Position numbers and translations under genes: made by a program
In this document: one piece after another, positions 1 to 8,418 of the stretch
How positions within the stretch are numbered: the stretch's first letter is position 1
Layout of the letters: every line of letters begins with the position of its first letter
DNA from: Bin5 sp965242905
Lineage (GTDB): Bacteria > Chloroflexota > Anaerolineae > Caldilineales > Caldilineaceae
Direction: 5' to 3'
NCBI GenBank assembly: GCA_965242905.1
Contig: CBDETM010000002.1
Coordinates: 806,001 to 870,000, forward strand
DNA: 64,000 nucleotides
Notes under the pieces: generated by a model
The model's database searches: none
The model's input: only the letters and a program-made list of their open reading frames with translations
What the model was told of the DNA's origin: nothing

Positions 1-1
1 G

Positions 2-901
2 ATGGGGGAGGTGGCGGCGATGGAGGAGCATCTGATGGCGGCGCAGTTCGGGAAGGAGGGGAGCCGGTTGTGGGCGCTGTGCCATGGGGTGGACGAGAGT
101 CCGGTGGTGGCGACGGCGTTCGAGGAGTCGGTCGTTGAGGAGACTGCGCTGCCGTTCAACTCGACTTCGATCGAGCTGCTGCTGGTGGCGGTGGATACGC
201 TGCTGCGGCGGGGGTATGCGCGGCCTGAGCTGGGGGGCCGGGTTGTGGGGGCGGCGGCGCTGCAGGGCAGGGCGCGGGGGTGGCCGCCGTGGGAGCTGGC
301 GGTGGCTTTCAAGGAGCCGGTGGGGCGGTGGGAGGATGCGGCGGCGCTGATCCGGAACCGGATGGAGCTGGAGCCGCCGCAGATTCCGGTTGAGGACGTG
401 ACGCTGACGCTGTCGGATTTTCGCGGGGGGACGGGGATGCAGATGGGGCTTTTTGAGGATGTGAGGGAGACGGCGGGAAGGAGGGTGATGGAGATGGAGA
501 AGCGGCTGCAGGTGCGGATGAACGGGAACCACGTGCTGCACCGGATTGCGGAGGTGGCGCCGTGGCATCCTGCGCCGGAGATGCGGGCGTTGCAGATCCC
601 GATCGATCCGGCGAAGCGGGATGATATGAGGCCGTTGCATGCGCCGACGCCGGTGGCGGTGCGGGAGGGGTCGGGGGGAGAGCCGGTGGAGGTGGAGCTG
701 GGGCGGCGCTGGCGGCGGGTGGCGCGGGTGGCGGACAGGTGGACGTTTGATCTGTGGTGGCTGGCGCAGCCGATCACGCGGGCGTATTACCGGGTTGGGT
801 TGGTGGGGAATGGGAGTGGGAGTGGGTCGGATGATGGGCAGGTGACGTTGTTTCGGGATGAGCGGGAGGGGAATTGGTACAGACAGAACTGCAGTTTTTA
901 G
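2..901 (+). CDS. Y-family (ImuB-like) DNA polymerase, C-terminal part
   Basis: This is the C-terminal 299 residues of a protein that must begin before the window; the first Met in frame is unlikely to be the true start. The region WEDAAALIRNRMELEPPQIP, followed by a stretch on 'TLTLSDF' and a tail with TRAYYRVGLV and QVTLFRDE, matches the little-finger and C-terminal tail of the DinB/ImuB-type proteins that travel with DnaE2. The catalytic palm would lie outside the window, so I cannot tell an active polymerase from the inactive ImuB type. The next gene is dnaE2, which fits an ImuB-DnaE2 mutasome for translesion synthesis. No imuA is visible. The last codons (NCSF and the TAG stop) lie in a dispersed repeat, so the native C-terminus may have been replaced. 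Confidence 0.75.
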   Translation: MGEVAAMEEHLMAAQFGKEGSRLWALCHGVDESPVVATAFEESVVEETALPFNSTSIELLLVAVDTLLRRGYARPELGGRVVGAAALQGRARGWPPWELAVAFKEPVGRWEDAAALIRNRMELEPPQIPVEDVTLTLSDFRGGTGMQMGLFEDVRETAGRRVMEMEKRLQVRMNGNHVLHRIAEVAPWHPAPEMRALQIPIDPAKRDDMRPLHAPTPVAVREGSGGEPVEVELGRRWRRVARVADRWTFDLWWLAQPITRAYYRVGLVGNGSGSGSDDGQVTLFRDEREGNWYRQNCSF

Positions 902-926
902 TAGGTAGTTTTTAGTTTTTAGTGAA
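891..926 (+). repeat. TAGTCAGT-type tract, copy 1
   Basis: It begins at GCAGT and runs as TTTTTAGTAGGTAGTTTTTAG repeats. It supplies the stop codon of the preceding polymerase gene. Confidence 0.7.
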
Positions 927-929
927 CAT

Positions 930-1019
930 CTTTTTTCCGCGAAGGGACGCGAAGGACGTCTTTTTTGTTGTCTGAAGCAGGATTTGCGGGATTTGGATGG
1001 ATTGTCGGGATGGGGAACA
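930..1019 (+). repeat. GCGAAGG/GGATTTGCGGG intergenic module
   Basis: It contains CCGCGAAGGGACGCGAAGGA followed by a TTGTTGTCTGAA and GGATTTGCGGGATTTGGATG segment. The same two-part module recurs at 1053, 4541-4813, 5818, 9109 and 61292 (some copies carry only one half). Confidence 0.7.
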
Positions 1020-1051
1020 CCAGTTTTTAGTAGTCAGTTTTTAGTTTTTAG
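1020..1051 (+). repeat. TAGTCAGT-type tract, copy 2
   Basis: AGTTTTTAGTAGTCAGTTTT and its continuation, the same family as at 891 and 4504. Confidence 0.7.
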
Positions 1052-1052
1052 T

Positions 1053-1132
1053 GGACGGCGGCGTGCTCGGAAGGGCGCCTGTTTCGTTGTCTGAATCGGG
1101 ATTTGCGGGATTTGGATGGATTTTCGGGATGG
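1053..1132 (+). repeat. GAATCAGG/GGATTTGCGGG module
   Basis: Diverged copy: TTGTCTGAATCGGGATTTGC followed by GGGATTTGGATGGATTTTCG. The GCGAAGG half is reduced to a few bases. Confidence 0.6.
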
Positions 1133-1242
1133 TTGGGGAGGGACTGTGGGTTGATATCTGGCACGAGTTTGGGTAGGGCGAAGCACTTTGGAACAGGCAC
1201 GATGCTGGAACGAGGCACCCGGTCGATGAGGCTGGTGTAGGG

Positions 1243-1304
1243 GGGGCGTTGCGGGGGCGGAGCCCCCGCACAAGGGAGGGCCGACTAGGCCCGACCGCCC
1301 AGAA
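1243..1304 (+). repeat. double-hairpin element, copy 1
   Basis: GGCGTTGCGGGGGCGGAGCC and onward. A perfect stem GCGGGGGC-GGA-GCCCCCGC lies at 1251-1269, followed by a second inverted repeat GGGCCGACTAGGCCC. Five copies in the window (also 31242, 45372, 52111, 54501), each followed directly by a TAGTCAGT-type tract. Confidence 0.85.
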
Positions 1305-1340
1305 GGGCAGTTTTTAGTAGTCAGTTTTTAGTTTTTAGTG
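1305..1340 (+). repeat. TAGTCAGT-type tract, copy 3
   Basis: GGGCAGTTTTTAGTAGTCAG and continuation, abutting the double-hairpin element and ending just before dnaE2. Confidence 0.7.
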
Positions 1341-1362
1341 GGCTGCTGAAGGAGACGAGTTT

Positions 1363-4300
1363 ATGGATGGGGGATATGTGGAGCTGGGGGTGAAGAGCTT
1401 TTTTTCGTTTGGGGAGGGGGCGTCGCATGCGCATGAGCTGCTGGCGCAGGCGAAGGCGTATGGGTACGGGGCGCTGGCGCTGACGGATACGAATCTGTGC
1501 GGGGCGCTGGAGTTTGCGCGGCTGGCGAACAGTTTGGGGGTGCGGCCGATTACGGGGGGGACGCTGACGCTGGCGGACGGGTCGCGGGTAACGCTGCTGG
1601 CGAAGACGCGGGAGGGGTATTCGAATATTGCGCGGCTGTTTACGCTGGCGAACGGGGTGGACCGGAGGGAGCCGCGGCTGGACCCGAGGCATCTGGCGGG
1701 GCATGCGGAGGGCACGGTGCTGCTGACGGGGGGGCGTGACAGCTGTGTGACGCGGCTGGCGCTGGCGGGGCGAAGGCAGGAGGCGGAGGCGCTGTTGCGG
1801 GCGTATGCGGGGTGGTACGGCGCGGACTCGGTCTATGCGGCGCTGCAGCAGAATTTTCTACAGGGGGACACGGCGCGGAACCGCAAGCTGGCGGGGATTG
1901 CGGAGGAGGCGGGCGTGCGGCTGGCGGTCACGAACGACGTGCATTACCACGCGGCGGAGCGGTACCGGCTGCAGAATGCGCTGGTGGCGATCCGGCTGAA
2001 CACGACTGTGGACCAGGCGCTGCCGCATCTGCTGCCCAACGATCAGTTTTATCTGAAGCCGGCGGCGGAGATGGCGCGTCTTTTTGGCGAATTTCCGGAG
2101 GCGGTGGCGAACACGGCGGAGATTGCGGAGCGGTGCGCTTTCGATCTGGGCACGGATTTGGGGTATACGCTGCCGAAGCCGGCGTTGCCGGAAGGGTATA
2201 CGGCGGAGGGGTATCTGCGGGAGCTGTGCTACGAGGCGGCGGTGCGGCGCTACGGCGCGGTGACGAAGCAGATCACGGCGCGGCTGGAGGAGGAGTTCAG
2301 TCTGATCGGACGGCACGGGCTGGCTGGTTTTCTGCTGTTGTACCGGGAGATCGTGCTGATCGCGCAGGAGATCATGGTGGAGAGGGGAAGGCCTGCGGTG
2401 TTGGAGGGGCGGGAGCCGCCGGGGCGAGGGCGGGGGTCGTCGGTGGCGCTGCTGGTGGGGTATCTGATCGGGATCAGCCATATCGATCCGCTGAAGTGGA
2501 GTCTGACGTTGGAGCGATTTTTGTCTGAAGACACGACGGTGCTGCCGGACATCGACCTGGACTTTCCGCGGGCGCTGCGGGACGAGCTGATCGAGCGGGT
2601 GCACGAGCGGTTCGGGCCGGAGTATGCGGTGCTGGCGGGGGCGATCGCGACGTACAAGATCAAGGGGGTGCTGCGGGATTTGGGCAAGGCGCTGGGGCTG
2701 CCGCAGGAGGAGCTGGGGCTGCTGTCGAAGCAGATGCGTTCGCATGATGCGGGGCGTCTGCGGGAGGAGATGGAGCAGCTGCCGGCGTTCAGCCAGCGGG
2801 TGGGTGCGTGCGGGTGGCGGGAGCTGATCGAGCTGGCGCCGCAGTTGATGGGTGCGCCGAAGCTGCTGAGCCAGCACGTGGGGGGAATGATTTTGAGCAG
2901 CTCGCCGATACCGGAGATGGTGCCGGTGCGGGAGGGGGCGATGGCGGGGCGGTTCATCATGGACTGGGACAAGGACAGCGTGGCGGATGCGGGTTTTGCG
3001 AAGATCGATATTCTGTCGCTGCCGGTGCTGGACCAGTTGGAGGAGGCGCTGGATTTGGTGGAGGCGCGGGAGGGGAAGCGGCCGGACGTGAGCCGGATCG
3101 ACCCGGAGGACGGGAAAGTGTACGACATGATCAATGCGGGGCTGTCGAAGGGGATCTTTCTGCTGCAGTCGCCGGCGCAACTGAAGATGGGGCAGCGGTT
3201 GCTGTCGCGCAATCTGCTGGATTTGGCGTACCAGGTGGCGCTGATCCGGCCGGGTGTGGGGGTGCAGGGGAGTGCGGTGTCGCAGTTTGTGGAGCGGTAC
3301 AGGCACGGGGCGGAGTGGGAGTACGATCATCCGCTGGAGGAGCGGGCGCTGGCGCGGGGGTATGGGGTGATCGTGTGGCAGGAGCAGGTTGTGCAGCTGA
3401 TCACGGATGTTTCGGGGTTGACGGCGGCGCAGGCGGACGAGATCCGGCGGGCGTTTGCGCGGTCGAACAATGAGCATCTGATCGCGCTGCACTGGGAGCA
3501 GTTTCGGGAGGGGGCGCGCGGCAAGGGGGTTCCGGAGGAGACGGCGCGCACGATCTTTGCGAAGATCAACGGGCATTACATGTTTCCGGAGAGTCATTCG
3601 CATGCGTTTGCGATCACGGCGTACCAGGCGGCGTGGCTGAAGTGCTATTACCCGCTGGAGTTTTTTGTGGCGCTGATGAACAACCAGCCGATGGGTTTTT
3701 ACCCGCTGGAGACGCTGAAGCAGGATGCGCGGCGGTTCGGGATCCCGTTTCGCAATCCGTGCGTGAACCGGAGCGAGGTGCGGTGCAGGCCGGAGGAGGG
3801 TGCTGTGCGGATGGGGCTGGTGTTCACGAAGGACGTGGGGGAGGCGTGGGCGAGGCGGATCGTGGAGGAGAGGGAGAGGAATGGGCCGTACACGGACACG
3901 GGGGACCTGGTGCGGCGCACGGGGATGACTGAGCAGGCGGTGCTATCGCTGGCGATGGCGGGGGCGTTTGACGGTATTGCGAGCAACCGAAGGGAGGCGC
4001 TGTGGGAGGCGGGACTGACGGTGCGGTCAACGGGGAACGGGCAGCGGGCGCTGTCGCTGGCGCGGACGGAGAGTGCGGCGGCGTTGACGGATTTTGATGC
4101 GCGCGAGCAGATGATCGGTGAGTACGAGGTGCTGGAGCTGTATCCGAAGGGGCATTTGATGGAGTTTGTGCGGCCGACGCTGGCGCGGCACGTTCGTTCT
4201 TCGGTTGAGGTGGAGAAGCTGGACGATGGGGCGGCGGTGACGGTGGCGGGGTGGCCGGTGGCGAGGCAGCATCCGCGGGGGCGGGACGGGACGGTGTTTG

Positions 4301-4503
4301 TGACGATTGAGGATGAGTACGGGGACGTGCAGATTATTTTGTGGGGGGATGTGTTTGCGCGGTATAGCCGGGAGCTGGACAGTCAGGTGATCGAGGTGAA
4401 TGGGACGGTCTCGAAGTGGGATGGGACGACGAATGTGATTGTGACGTCGTTGCGGGCGATACGGGTGGGGGTGAGGATGCCGCGAGCGCACGATTGGCAT
4501 TGA
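1363..4503 (+). CDS. dnaE2: error-prone DNA polymerase III alpha, DnaE2
   Basis: 1046 residues, the usual DnaE2 length. An N-terminal PHP domain (about 1-200) carries FSFGEGASH and ALALTDTNLCGALEFA. The polymerase core has the acidic signature PDIDLDF at 395-401 and a third likely catalytic Asp in FAKIDILSL near residue 549. The FPESHSHAFAITAYQAAWLK segment typical of C-family polymerases is present, and an OB-fold lies near 950-1000 (VTVAGWPVARQH, then GDVQIILWGDVF). In the PHP start, the His usually found in 'ELHxxSxFSF' is Gly9, so metal binding there may be lost. Start: ATG after a GAAGGAGACGAG-type ribosome site. With the upstream Y-family gene it likely forms the SOS-mutagenesis pair. 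No beta-clamp motif was assigned. Confidence 0.93.
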   Translation: MDGGYVELGVKSFFSFGEGASHAHELLAQAKAYGYGALALTDTNLCGALEFARLANSLGVRPITGGTLTLADGSRVTLLAKTREGYSNIARLFTLANGVDRREPRLDPRHLAGHAEGTVLLTGGRDSCVTRLALAGRRQEAEALLRAYAGWYGADSVYAALQQNFLQGDTARNRKLAGIAEEAGVRLAVTNDVHYHAAERYRLQNALVAIRLNTTVDQALPHLLPNDQFYLKPAAEMARLFGEFPEAVANTAEIAERCAFDLGTDLGYTLPKPALPEGYTAEGYLRELCYEAAVRRYGAVTKQITARLEEEFSLIGRHGLAGFLLLYREIVLIAQEIMVERGRPAVLEGREPPGRGRGSSVALLVGYLIGISHIDPLKWSLTLERFLSEDTTVLPDIDLDFPRALRDELIERVHERFGPEYAVLAGAIATYKIKGVLRDLGKALGLPQEELGLLSKQMRSHDAGRLREEMEQLPAFSQRVGACGWRELIELAPQLMGAPKLLSQHVGGMILSSSPIPEMVPVREGAMAGRFIMDWDKDSVADAGFAKIDILSLPVLDQLEEALDLVEAREGKRPDVSRIDPEDGKVYDMINAGLSKGIFLLQSPAQLKMGQRLLSRNLLDLAYQVALIRPGVGVQGSAVSQFVERYRHGAEWEYDHPLEERALARGYGVIVWQEQVVQLITDVSGLTAAQADEIRRAFARSNNEHLIALHWEQFREGARGKGVPEETARTIFAKINGHYMFPESHSHAFAITAYQAAWLKCYYPLEFFVALMNNQPMGFYPLETLKQDARRFGIPFRNPCVNRSEVRCRPEEGAVRMGLVFTKDVGEAWARRIVEERERNGPYTDTGDLVRRTGMTEQAVLSLAMAGAFDGIASNRREALWEAGLTVRSTGNGQRALSLARTESAAALTDFDAREQMIGEYEVLELYPKGHLMEFVRPTLARHVRSSVEVEKLDDGAAVTVAGWPVARQHPRGRDGTVFVTIEDEYGDVQIILWGDVFARYSRELDSQVIEVNGTVSKWDGTTNVIVTSLRAIRVGVRMPRAHDWH

Positions 4504-4541
4504 ACGGCAGTTTTTAGTAGTCAGTTTTTAGTTCTTAGTGA
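4504..4541 (+). repeat. TAGTCAGT-type tract, copy 4
   Basis: CGGCAGTTTTTAGTAGTCAG directly after the dnaE2 stop. Confidence 0.7.
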
Positions 4542-4813
4542 ACGGGTCGTTTTTTGTTGTCTGAATCAGGATTTGTGGGGGTATGGAGAACATCTTTTAT
4601 CCGCGAAGGGACGCGAAGGGGCGCGAAGAACGTCTCTTTTGTTGTCTGAATCAGGATTTGCGGGATTTTGATGGATTTTCAGGATGGATTGATCTACGGG
4701 AGGGTATGGAGAACATCTTTTATCCGCGAAGGGACGCGAAGGGGCGCGAAGAACGTCTCTTTTGTTGTCTGAATCAGGATTTGCGGGATTTTGATGGATT
4801 TTCGGGATGGATG
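4541..4813 (+). repeat. tandem GCGAAGG/GAATCAGG module, 123-bp period
   Basis: Two nearly identical units begin with GTATGGAGAACATC at 4581 and 4704 (period 123 bp). Each has a GCGAAGG-rich half and a GAATCAGGATTTGCGGG half; a partial unit precedes at 4549. Open frames across this stretch are repeat artefacts. Confidence 0.85.
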
Positions 4814-4902
4814 GCGGGTGGTCGATGCACGAACACGAAGTGCGACTTTCATCTGCCAAAAGGGGCAGTGCGCGGCGGGGTGTCGCCCAGGATGCGCAGT
4901 AG

Positions 4903-5103
4903 TTAATCGGGCAGCTCGGCCAGGAATGATCTTACGGTAGGGACTAGCTCGGTGGGTATGTCCATTGTTGTTATTGTGGGGTCCTCGAAGGCGGCTTCGT
5001 CTTCGGCGATGGCCTCTTCGTCGGATTGGGAATCGTAATGTTGGATAAGGCGGCGGACGCGGTCCAGGTCCCAGCCTGGGGGGTAACGGTTCGGGTCTTT
5101 CAT
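4903..5103 (-). CDS. small acidic protein, putative antitoxin of a TA-like pair
   Basis: 66 residues, acidic in the middle (SDEEAIAEDEAAFED), with an N-terminal DPNRYPPGWDLDRVRRLIQH segment. I do not recognise a named family. Its ATG overlaps the stop of the upstream basic-protein gene by 4 bp, and a GGAGAGGAAG ribosome site precedes it. A small basic protein followed by a small acidic one with coupled translation is the usual build of toxin-antitoxin modules. Function is inferred from layout only. Confidence 0.6.
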   Translation of the reverse strand: MKDPNRYPPGWDLDRVRRLIQHYDSQSDEEAIAEDEAAFEDPTITTMDIPTELVPTVRSFLAELPD

Positions 5104-5378
5104 CTTCCTCTCCTTCTTGCGCGCCTTCGAAAGGCGGAAAGCTGTCTGCCTCTAAGTTCATAGGCAGTTATGATGAAGGATTCCTCAGGGTCGGGATGAG
5201 GGATATAAACCACGCGAATGTAGCGGCCTCTACGCGTTCGTCCGATCGCAGTTCGCGACCTACCTCTTCCGCGCCTGTCCTCACCTGGAAAAAACAGTAC
5301 GTCTTCGACTTCGTTCTCTTCTACTCCATGGGCATAGATGTGAGGCTCGCCGGTATCCGGATCAATGAAGAAGCGCAC
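5100..5378 (-). CDS. small basic protein, putative toxin (DUF4258/BrnT-like)
   Basis: 92 residues starting at GTG (CTGGAGAATCT before it). Features: an N-terminal MRFFIDPDTGEPHIYAHGV strand region, EENEVEDVLFFPGED, then a strongly basic segment GRGRSRTAIGRTRRGRYIRV and a final strand FIITAYELRG with an Arg-rich tail. The His plus 'GRTRRGRYIRVVYI' arrangement is like DUF4258 or BrnT-type RNase toxins, recalled from family patterns rather than shown by a search. First gene of the pair, coupled to the acidic gene downstream. Confidence 0.6.
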   Translation of the reverse strand: MRFFIDPDTGEPHIYAHGVEENEVEDVLFFPGEDRRGRGRSRTAIGRTRRGRYIRVVYIPHPDPEESFIITAYELRGRQLSAFRRRARRRGR

Positions 5379-5997
5379 AGATTCTCCAGGTAATCAGTTC
5401 CTCCTTAGCAGGACAATAGCAGTATTGCACTCTGCCATTTTTGCACATCTGTTCAGAATTGTCCAACATGGGAATACGGCCTTTGGCAACTCTGAGCGTA
5501 CCGGGTTCGGTTATATGTCGGTCAAGTCAGATCGGAGCGACAACAGAATGCCAGAAAGCCGTGAACGGTGATGACAGAATTTTATGGCGAGTGGGACAGC
5601 TCCGATCCCAATTGATTCAGTTGACGGAGCGTTGGGCGATCTTGCTTTCGCTTTAGCGGAGTTGGTCTTGGTCTTCTGGTTGCCTGCAATTGTGGCGGAA
5701 AGGAGCAACGACCTCGGCCCGTTGGGCTGTGTGATGTTCTCTCGGCGGAACAGAATTGTAGCCGTTTTCGGTAGTGACGGCGTCAAACTGAAGGAGGACA
5801 ATTAACGGATCTGCATGGGTGAAATCAGAATCAGGATTTGCAGGATCTTGAAGGATTTTCTGGATGGTTGGCGCGCGGGTCGGGTGAGGAAGGAGTGTCC
5901 ATGGTGGGGCAGAAGTTTGCGTGAAGACTTGCCGACGCGGTTGGCGCGGATCTTGTGGGTTTACGGCGGGACCTACGCGAGGCGTGGTCGCTGGCGG
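5379..5997. other. intergenic stretch, no gene supported
   Basis: Open frames of 60-96 codons exist on both strands, but none has a convincing ribosome site plus protein-like composition. The only recognisable item is a degenerate GAATCAGGATTTGCAGGATC repeat half at 5826-5866. Confidence 0.6.
5818..5866 (+). repeat. GAATCAGG module, degenerate half copy
   Basis: AATCAGAATCAGGATTTGCA followed by GGATCTTGAAGGATTTTCTG; lacks the GCGAAGG half. Confidence 0.6.
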
Positions 5998-7398
5998 CTA
6001 GATGCGCTCGAAGTAGCGGGTGCGTTCCCAGTCGGTGACGGCGTTGCGGAAGGCCTGGGCTTCGGTGGTGAAGAAGTGGGTGTAGTGTTCGACGACTTCG
6101 GCGCCGAATGCGGAGCGGGCGAGGTCGCTGGCGGCGAAGTTGGAGACGGCTGCTTCGAGGGTGGCGGGGAGCATCTGGATGCCGGCGGCGGCGTAGACGT
6201 CGCCGATGTGTGGGGGCGGGGGCTCGATCTGTTGGTCGATGCCGGCGAGGCCGGAGGCGATGACGGCCGCGTAGGCGAGGTAGGGGTTGACGTCGGCGCC
6301 GGGAATGCGGCACTCGATGCGGAGGCTGGGTCCTGTGCCGACGATGCGGAAGCCGGCGGTGCGGTTGTCGGGGGACCAGGCGAGTGCGGTTGGGGCCCAA
6401 CTGCCGGCTTCGAAGCGCTTGTAGGAGTTGACGGTGGGGGCGTAGCAGACCATGAGCTCGGGCACGTAGTGCATCCAGCCGCCGAGGAACCAGCGGAAGA
6501 GGTCGGAGCAGGCGATGCCGGAGAGGTCACCGGTGCCGGGGAAGGCGTTGGTGAGCTCTGCGCCGGCGGTCGACCAGAGGCTGACGTGGAGGTGGGCGCT
6601 GGAGCCGGCTTCGGCGGCGTCGGGCTTGGCCATGAAGGTGGCGCTGCAGCCGAGTTGGTCTGATATTTCCTTGACTGCCTGCTTGAGCAGGAGGTGGCGG
6701 TCTGCCATTTCGAAGATTGGCGCGTAGCGGATGTTGAGCTCGTGCTGGTTTTTGCCGAACTCGCCCTTGGTGGACTCGACGGGGATGCCGGAGGCGGCGA
6801 GGTGGCGGCGGAATGCGCCGTTGAGGTCTTCGGTGCGGGCGGCCTGGAGGAGGTGGTAGTCTTCGCGGTACCATCCGACTTCGGCCAAGTCACGATAGCC
6901 GTTTCGGGCCGCGTCGAGGTATGAGGTGCGATAGAGAAAGTACTCCAGTTCTGAGCCGGCCATGGCCGTATAGCCGTGGGCGTGCAGGCGGTCGAGCTGT
7001 TTGCGGAGGATCGAACGGGGGGCTACGGCAACGGGCTCGTGGGTTGGATCGAGTTGGGTGTCGCAGAGTACAAGAGCGGTGCGGTCGAGCCAGGAGAGCT
7101 TGCGGAGGGTGGCGAGATCGGGTACGAGGTGGACGTCACCGTAGCCTGATTCCCAGTTTGAGAAGCGGTAACCGGGGACGGGCTCCATCTCCATGTCGAC
7201 GGTGAAGAGATAGTCGCAGGCGTGGGTGCCGCGGGCGACGTCGGTGAGGAAGAAGGAGGCGTCGAGGCGTTTGCCCACGGGCTTTCCGTAGGGGTCGGGG
7301 AAGGCAAGGATGACGGTGTCGACGGCGCCGTCTTCTGCGGCGGTGCGCAGGTCATCGACGGTGAGCATTCCCGGGACTTTTTTGTGATTGGGTGGCAC
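5998..7398 (-). CDS. glutamine synthetase family protein (type III / gamma-glutamyl-polyamine synthetase-like)
   Basis: 466 residues; start is GTG with GGAGG nine bases upstream. The glutamine synthetase fold is clear: beta-grasp N-domain (about 10-110), then metal-site motifs GSELEYFL (148-155), NQHELNIR (217-224), SSAHLHVS (266-273), the NSYKRFEAGSWAPT loop (324-337) and RIECRIPGADVNPYLA (360-375). The NSYKRF-SWAPT form and the absence of a GlnA adenylylation loop favour the PuuA/type III ligases, which join glutamate to an amine, over housekeeping GlnA. No catabolic neighbour (amidase, aldehyde dehydrogenase) is nearby to name the substrate. Confidence 0.88.
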   Translation of the reverse strand: MPPNHKKVPGMLTVDDLRTAAEDGAVDTVILAFPDPYGKPVGKRLDASFFLTDVARGTHACDYLFTVDMEMEPVPGYRFSNWESGYGDVHLVPDLATLRKLSWLDRTALVLCDTQLDPTHEPVAVAPRSILRKQLDRLHAHGYTAMAGSELEYFLYRTSYLDAARNGYRDLAEVGWYREDYHLLQAARTEDLNGAFRRHLAASGIPVESTKGEFGKNQHELNIRYAPIFEMADRHLLLKQAVKEISDQLGCSATFMAKPDAAEAGSSAHLHVSLWSTAGAELTNAFPGTGDLSGIACSDLFRWFLGGWMHYVPELMVCYAPTVNSYKRFEAGSWAPTALAWSPDNRTAGFRIVGTGPSLRIECRIPGADVNPYLAYAAVIASGLAGIDQQIEPPPPHIGDVYAAAGIQMLPATLEAAVSNFAASDLARSAFGAEVVEHYTHFFTTEAQAFRNAVTDWERTRYFERI

Positions 7399-8190
7399 GT
7401 TCTTTGCCTCCGGCGTGGATGAATCCGGCGCGGACCGAGTGGGAAACTGCTACCGATTGTACGCGCAGGTTAAGTGGAGGGAATTATAAACGAGTCCTGG
7501 GGGAAAAACCCATCCGTGGAACTTACTGCACTGGAGCGGAACGTCAGGTTCTGGCCTGCCTCTTCCATTCTCGTGTGGGCCGCTGCGATGCATGCCATTG
7601 CAGGTCGACACTGATGGAGCCCTCTGCGGTCCAGTTCGGGCGTCTCGGTCAGGTTTGCGGGCTTCATGTGCGACGCGGGCTGGCCTGACGTTATTCTGAT
7701 GGGACGCAACTCTACATTGACAGGTTGAGCTTGGGAGACCGACTGAGGCGAGTGCAAGGTGTGTTGGTGACTCTACGTATCGGGTCCAGTATGCTTATTT
7801 CTCCATGCATTCATCATTTTTCGCCCTGGAAGGATAGACCGCCAGATAGGCGACTCATTACGAAATGAATGCTAGCGGTTCAGGTTTCATCTTGACAAAG
7901 CTTGACAGCGCTCACGTTTCCGGCGAGAATCGTAACCGGTAAGCCAGAATCTTTATGCGGTCTGTCCAATTCAGGTTGGAGGGCTGTAACGGGTTCAGTA
8001 CTCCGCTCCTGGTGCTGACGACACGGGCGGGGCCGATATGGGAGTGGGCCGGCTGCCTGGCGGGACATCCGACCGGCTTGGGGCGAGGAGAGAAGGGGGA
8101 GGAGAGAAGCGGCTTCCCGGCCCTTTATTGGAGAGCGGATAGCCTTTCGAAACCGGCGACAGTAGAGTAAGCAGGGAGGAGGATTACGGG
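7399..8190. other. 792-bp intergenic region, nothing recognised
   Basis: Between the divergent GS-family gene and the antitoxin gene. Base composition is lower in GC than in the coding flanks; I see no convincing ORF, hairpin-T tract or known repeat. It must hold promoters for both directions, but I could not pick -35/-10 pairs with confidence. Confidence 0.5.
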
Positions 8191-8418
8191 ATGGGTAGGC
8201 AGAAAGTCAAGTTTTCGAGCCAGGCTTCGCCGGAGGTGTTGTCGGCGCTGCGAGAGATTGCGCGGGGTGAGGGGCGACACTTTCAGGCTGTTTTGCAGGA
8301 GGCGATGGAGGAGTATATTGCGAACCGCAGTCAGGAGACGCCGCGCGCGGAAGTCATGGCGCACTTCCGGGCCAGCGTGGAGCGAAACCGGCTGCTGGGT
8401 GAGTTACTGGCCAGATGA
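8191..8418 (+). CDS. antitoxin of a Doc-type toxin-antitoxin pair
   Basis: 75 residues, GGAGGAGGATTACGGG ribosome site before ATG. The N-terminus QKVKFSSQASPEVLSALREI followed by ARGEGRHFQAVLQEAMEEYI reads as a strand plus two helices, like ribbon-helix-helix antitoxins; the C-terminal helix (AHFRASVERNRLLGELLA) would wrap the toxin. It overlaps the Doc gene by 4 bp (ATGA), so the two are translationally coupled. The family is inferred from size, partner and the strand-helix-helix pattern. Confidence 0.8.
   Translation: MGRQKVKFSSQASPEVLSALREIARGEGRHFQAVLQEAMEEYIANRSQETPRAEVMAHFRASVERNRLLGELLAR

Noticed and set aside
1034..1273. Small frames such as MCGGSAPATPP and MRGLRPRNAPP ending at the double-hairpin element
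   Set aside because: They recur at each copy of the hairpin element (also near 45.4, 52.1 and 54.5 kb) and are translations of the repeat, not genes.
1858..3603. 581-codon open frame on the minus strand across dnaE2
   Set aside because: Shadow of a GC-rich real gene; composition is extreme (Arg/Pro/Leu/His) and matches no protein pattern.
4583..4906. 107-codon frame over the 123-bp tandem repeats
   Set aside because: It encodes only the repeat twice.
5584..5805. 73-codon frame with a hydrophobic stretch (ALAELVLVFWLPAIVA)
   Set aside because: No ribosome site, not near a partner gene, and the opposite strand is open to the same extent.
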